A stretch of 35,661 nt of DNA from Bradyrhizobium liaoningense (GTDB taxonomy: Bacteria; Pseudomonadota; Alphaproteobacteria; Rhizobiales; Xanthobacteraceae): NCBI RefSeq assembly GCF_018130785.1, contig NZ_JAFCJT010000040.1:1-35661 (forward strand), read 5' to 3'. The notes beneath the pieces were generated by a model that worked only from the letters and a program-made list of their open reading frames with translations, was not told where the DNA came from and searched no databases. Below are positions 34,438 through 35,661 of the stretch, one piece after another (within the stretch, counting starts at the first letter, position 1; each line of letters opens with the position of its first letter). Position numbers and translations under genes: made by a program.

Positions 34438-35445
34438 GTGGCCGTCATCGTACCTTTCGAAACTCCCGGCGCGTCGATCGAAGAGCTGGTTGCCCTTGTC
34501 GCCGGTGACATGGAGCGCGTCAACGCCACGATCCTGTCGCGGACCGGTTCGGACGTGACCATGATCCCGGAGGTCGCCAACCATCTGATCTCCTCCGGCG
34601 GCAAGCGCCTGCGGCCGATGCTGACGCTCGCCATGGCCAACCTCGCCGGCTACGCCGGCGACGGCCACATCAAGCTCGCCGCTTCCGTCGAGTTCATGCA
34701 CACCGCCACCCTGCTCCACGACGACGTCGTCGACGAGAGCGAGATGCGCCGCGGCAAGCTCTCGGCCCGCATGCTCTGGGGCAATGAGGCGAGCGTGCTG
34801 GTCGGCGACTTCCTGCTCGGCCAGGCCTTCCGCATGATGGTCGAGGTCGGCTCGCTCCGCGCGCTCGACATCCTCTCCGCGGCCGCCGCCACCATCGCCG
34901 AGGGCGAGGTGATGCAGCTTGCCGCCGCCAAGAATACCGCCACAACCGAGGATGAATATCTCGCCGTGATCCGCGGCAAGACCGCCGAGCTGTTCGCGGC
35001 GGCCTGCGAGGTCGGCCCCGTCATCGCCAACCGCCCGAAGGCGGAGCAGACCGCCTGCCGCTCGGTCGGCATGAATCTCGGCATCGCCTTCCAGCTCGTC
35101 GACGACGTGCTCGACTATGGCGGCAAGAGCGCCAAGCTCGGCAAGAACACCGGCGACGATTTCCGCGAGGGCAAGATCACCCTGCCGGTCGTGCTCGCCT
35201 TCCGCCGCGGCAACGACACCGAGCGCGCCTTCTGGATCCGCGCGCTCGAGCGCGGCGAGATCGGCGACACCGACCTGGATCACGCCATCGGCCTGATGAA
35301 CAAGCACCGCGCACTGGAAGATACGCTCAGCCGCGCCCAGCACTACGGCGCCATGGCCGTCGACGCGCTGGCGCTGTTCCCGTCCTCGCCGATGAAGAGC
35401 GCGCTCGAGCAGGTCGTGGCGTTCTGCCTGGCGCGGTCGCACTGA
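34438..35445 (+). CDS. ispB: Long-chain polyprenyl diphosphate synthase (octaprenyl/decaprenyl)
   Basis: A 335-residue trans-isoprenyl synthase. The first aspartate-rich motif is in ATLLHDDVVDESEMRRG and the second in FQLVDDVLDYGGK, each binding the Mg2+-diphosphate. GGKRLRPML is the homoallylic-substrate motif. It makes the side chain of ubiquinone (probably C50 in this group, so decaprenyl; the chain length is not readable here). The start is a GTG at 34438 (VAVIVPFETPGAS) with GGAG 6 nt upstream; the frame extends to 34231 but that part is antisense to DUF2007. The neighbour order with DUF2007 and TrmN6 is familiar from Bradyrhizobium. Confidence 0.93.
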   Translation: MAVIVPFETPGASIEELVALVAGDMERVNATILSRTGSDVTMIPEVANHLISSGGKRLRPMLTLAMANLAGYAGDGHIKLAASVEFMHTATLLHDDVVDESEMRRGKLSARMLWGNEASVLVGDFLLGQAFRMMVEVGSLRALDILSAAAATIAEGEVMQLAAAKNTATTEDEYLAVIRGKTAELFAAACEVGPVIANRPKAEQTACRSVGMNLGIAFQLVDDVLDYGGKSAKLGKNTGDDFREGKITLPVVLAFRRGNDTERAFWIRALERGEIGDTDLDHAIGLMNKHRALEDTLSRAQHYGAMAVDALALFPSSPMKSALEQVVAFCLARSH

Positions 35446-35525
35446 GCGAAACGGCTTAGCGCTCCGCTTCCGCACCACTATCAGCCCCGTCATCCTGCGG
35501 CACTCGCGTAGCGAGCCAAGGATGA

Positions 35526-35549
35526 ACGGCCCGGATGCATCCGGGCCGT
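35526..35549 (+). terminator. Hairpin 3' of the polyprenyl synthase gene, within a palindromic region
   Basis: ACGGCCCGGA-TGCA-TCCGGGCCGT is a perfect 10-bp stem with a 4-nt loop, 80 bp beyond the stop. It lies in a longer intergenic repeat-like region (about 35493-35587, with GTCATCCTGCGGC on the left and GCTACGCTCCGGCGCCTCAG on the right). There is no U-run, so termination is plausible, not certain. Confidence 0.5.
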
Positions 35550-35601
35550 CGCCCTTCGAGGCCCCCGCTACGCTCCGGCGCCTCAGCGACTGTGTTCTTC
35601 G

Positions 35602-35661
35602 TCAAGCGGGTTGCCATTGTTTTTGGTCCCTGAGCATGGCGTTGAGGATGGTGAGGACTTT
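35602..35661 (-). mobile_element. 3' end of an IS110-family transposase (cut by window edge)
   Basis: The last 60 bases on the minus strand read, in one open frame to a TGA, KVLTILNAMLRDQKQWQPA. ILNAM-x-R-x(4-5)-W is the usual C-terminus of IS110-type transposases (DEDD catalytic domain; Tnp20 C-terminal domain). The element continues beyond the window, so whether it is intact cannot be judged. It marks the only insertion sequence seen here and follows the repeat-rich gap after the polyprenyl synthase gene. Confidence 0.65.

Overview
The window looks like a chromosomal segment of an alphaproteobacterium, most likely Bradyrhizobium or a close relative in the Nitrobacteraceae. The support is the high GC with strong third-position G/C bias, the set of genes (NadQ-type NAD regulator, DUF1236 and DUF6894 proteins, polyprenyl synthetase-DUF2007-methyltransferase-S49 peptidase-glyQS order), and several dispersed palindromic intergenic elements that I recognise from Bradyrhizobium genomes. 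Almost everything is core metabolism. The only mobile DNA seen is the 3' end of an IS110-type transposase cut by the right edge.

Layout. Positions 1-4.7 kb: the tail of an unknown gene, a rhodanese-type sulfurtransferase (minus), a dihydroorotase-like amidohydrolase with an altered metal motif (minus), then a tightly overlapped plus-strand operon of ygfZ, tag and an HD-domain hydrolase. 4.8-9.1 kb: a CX5R phosphatase-like protein, a NadQ/NrtR-type regulator and a very large polytopic DUF2339 protein, all plus. 9.1-15 kb: three consecutive minus-strand chemoreceptors with nearly the same signalling domain but different sensor modules. 15.2-18.6 kb: a small DUF6894 protein, a secreted protein, an AcuI-type oxidoreductase and an MFS carrier, all minus.

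18.8-22.5 kb: the de novo NAD operon nadA-nadB-nadC (plus), preceded by two matching 19-bp inverted repeats that are good candidates for NadQ operators. The regulator encoded 13 kb upstream would then control this operon. 22.6-27.6 kb: a SleB-type cell-wall hydrolase and pyruvate phosphate dikinase carrying an added lysine/alanine/proline-rich N-terminal tail (both minus). 27.6-28.6 kb: a 51-residue DUF3096 membrane protein, a secreted DUF1236 protein, and a probable small structured RNA ending in a rho-independent terminator. 28.6-33.1 kb: glyS, glyQ, a small membrane protein and an S49 peptidase (minus). 33.2-35.4 kb: a 32-residue membrane peptide gene, a TrmN6-like methyltransferase with a DUF2007 gene (minus), and a long-chain polyprenyl diphosphate synthase (plus).

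I found no CRISPR array, prophage, tRNA/rRNA, toxin-antitoxin module, secretion system or biosynthetic cluster. I do not see a clear new multi-gene system. The best leads are the NadQ circuit and its operators, the basic tail on PPDK, the His-to-Gln dihydroorotase-like protein, the hairpin and mini-ORF ahead of nadQ, the tandem chemoreceptor array, and the candidate small RNA at about 28.5 kb.
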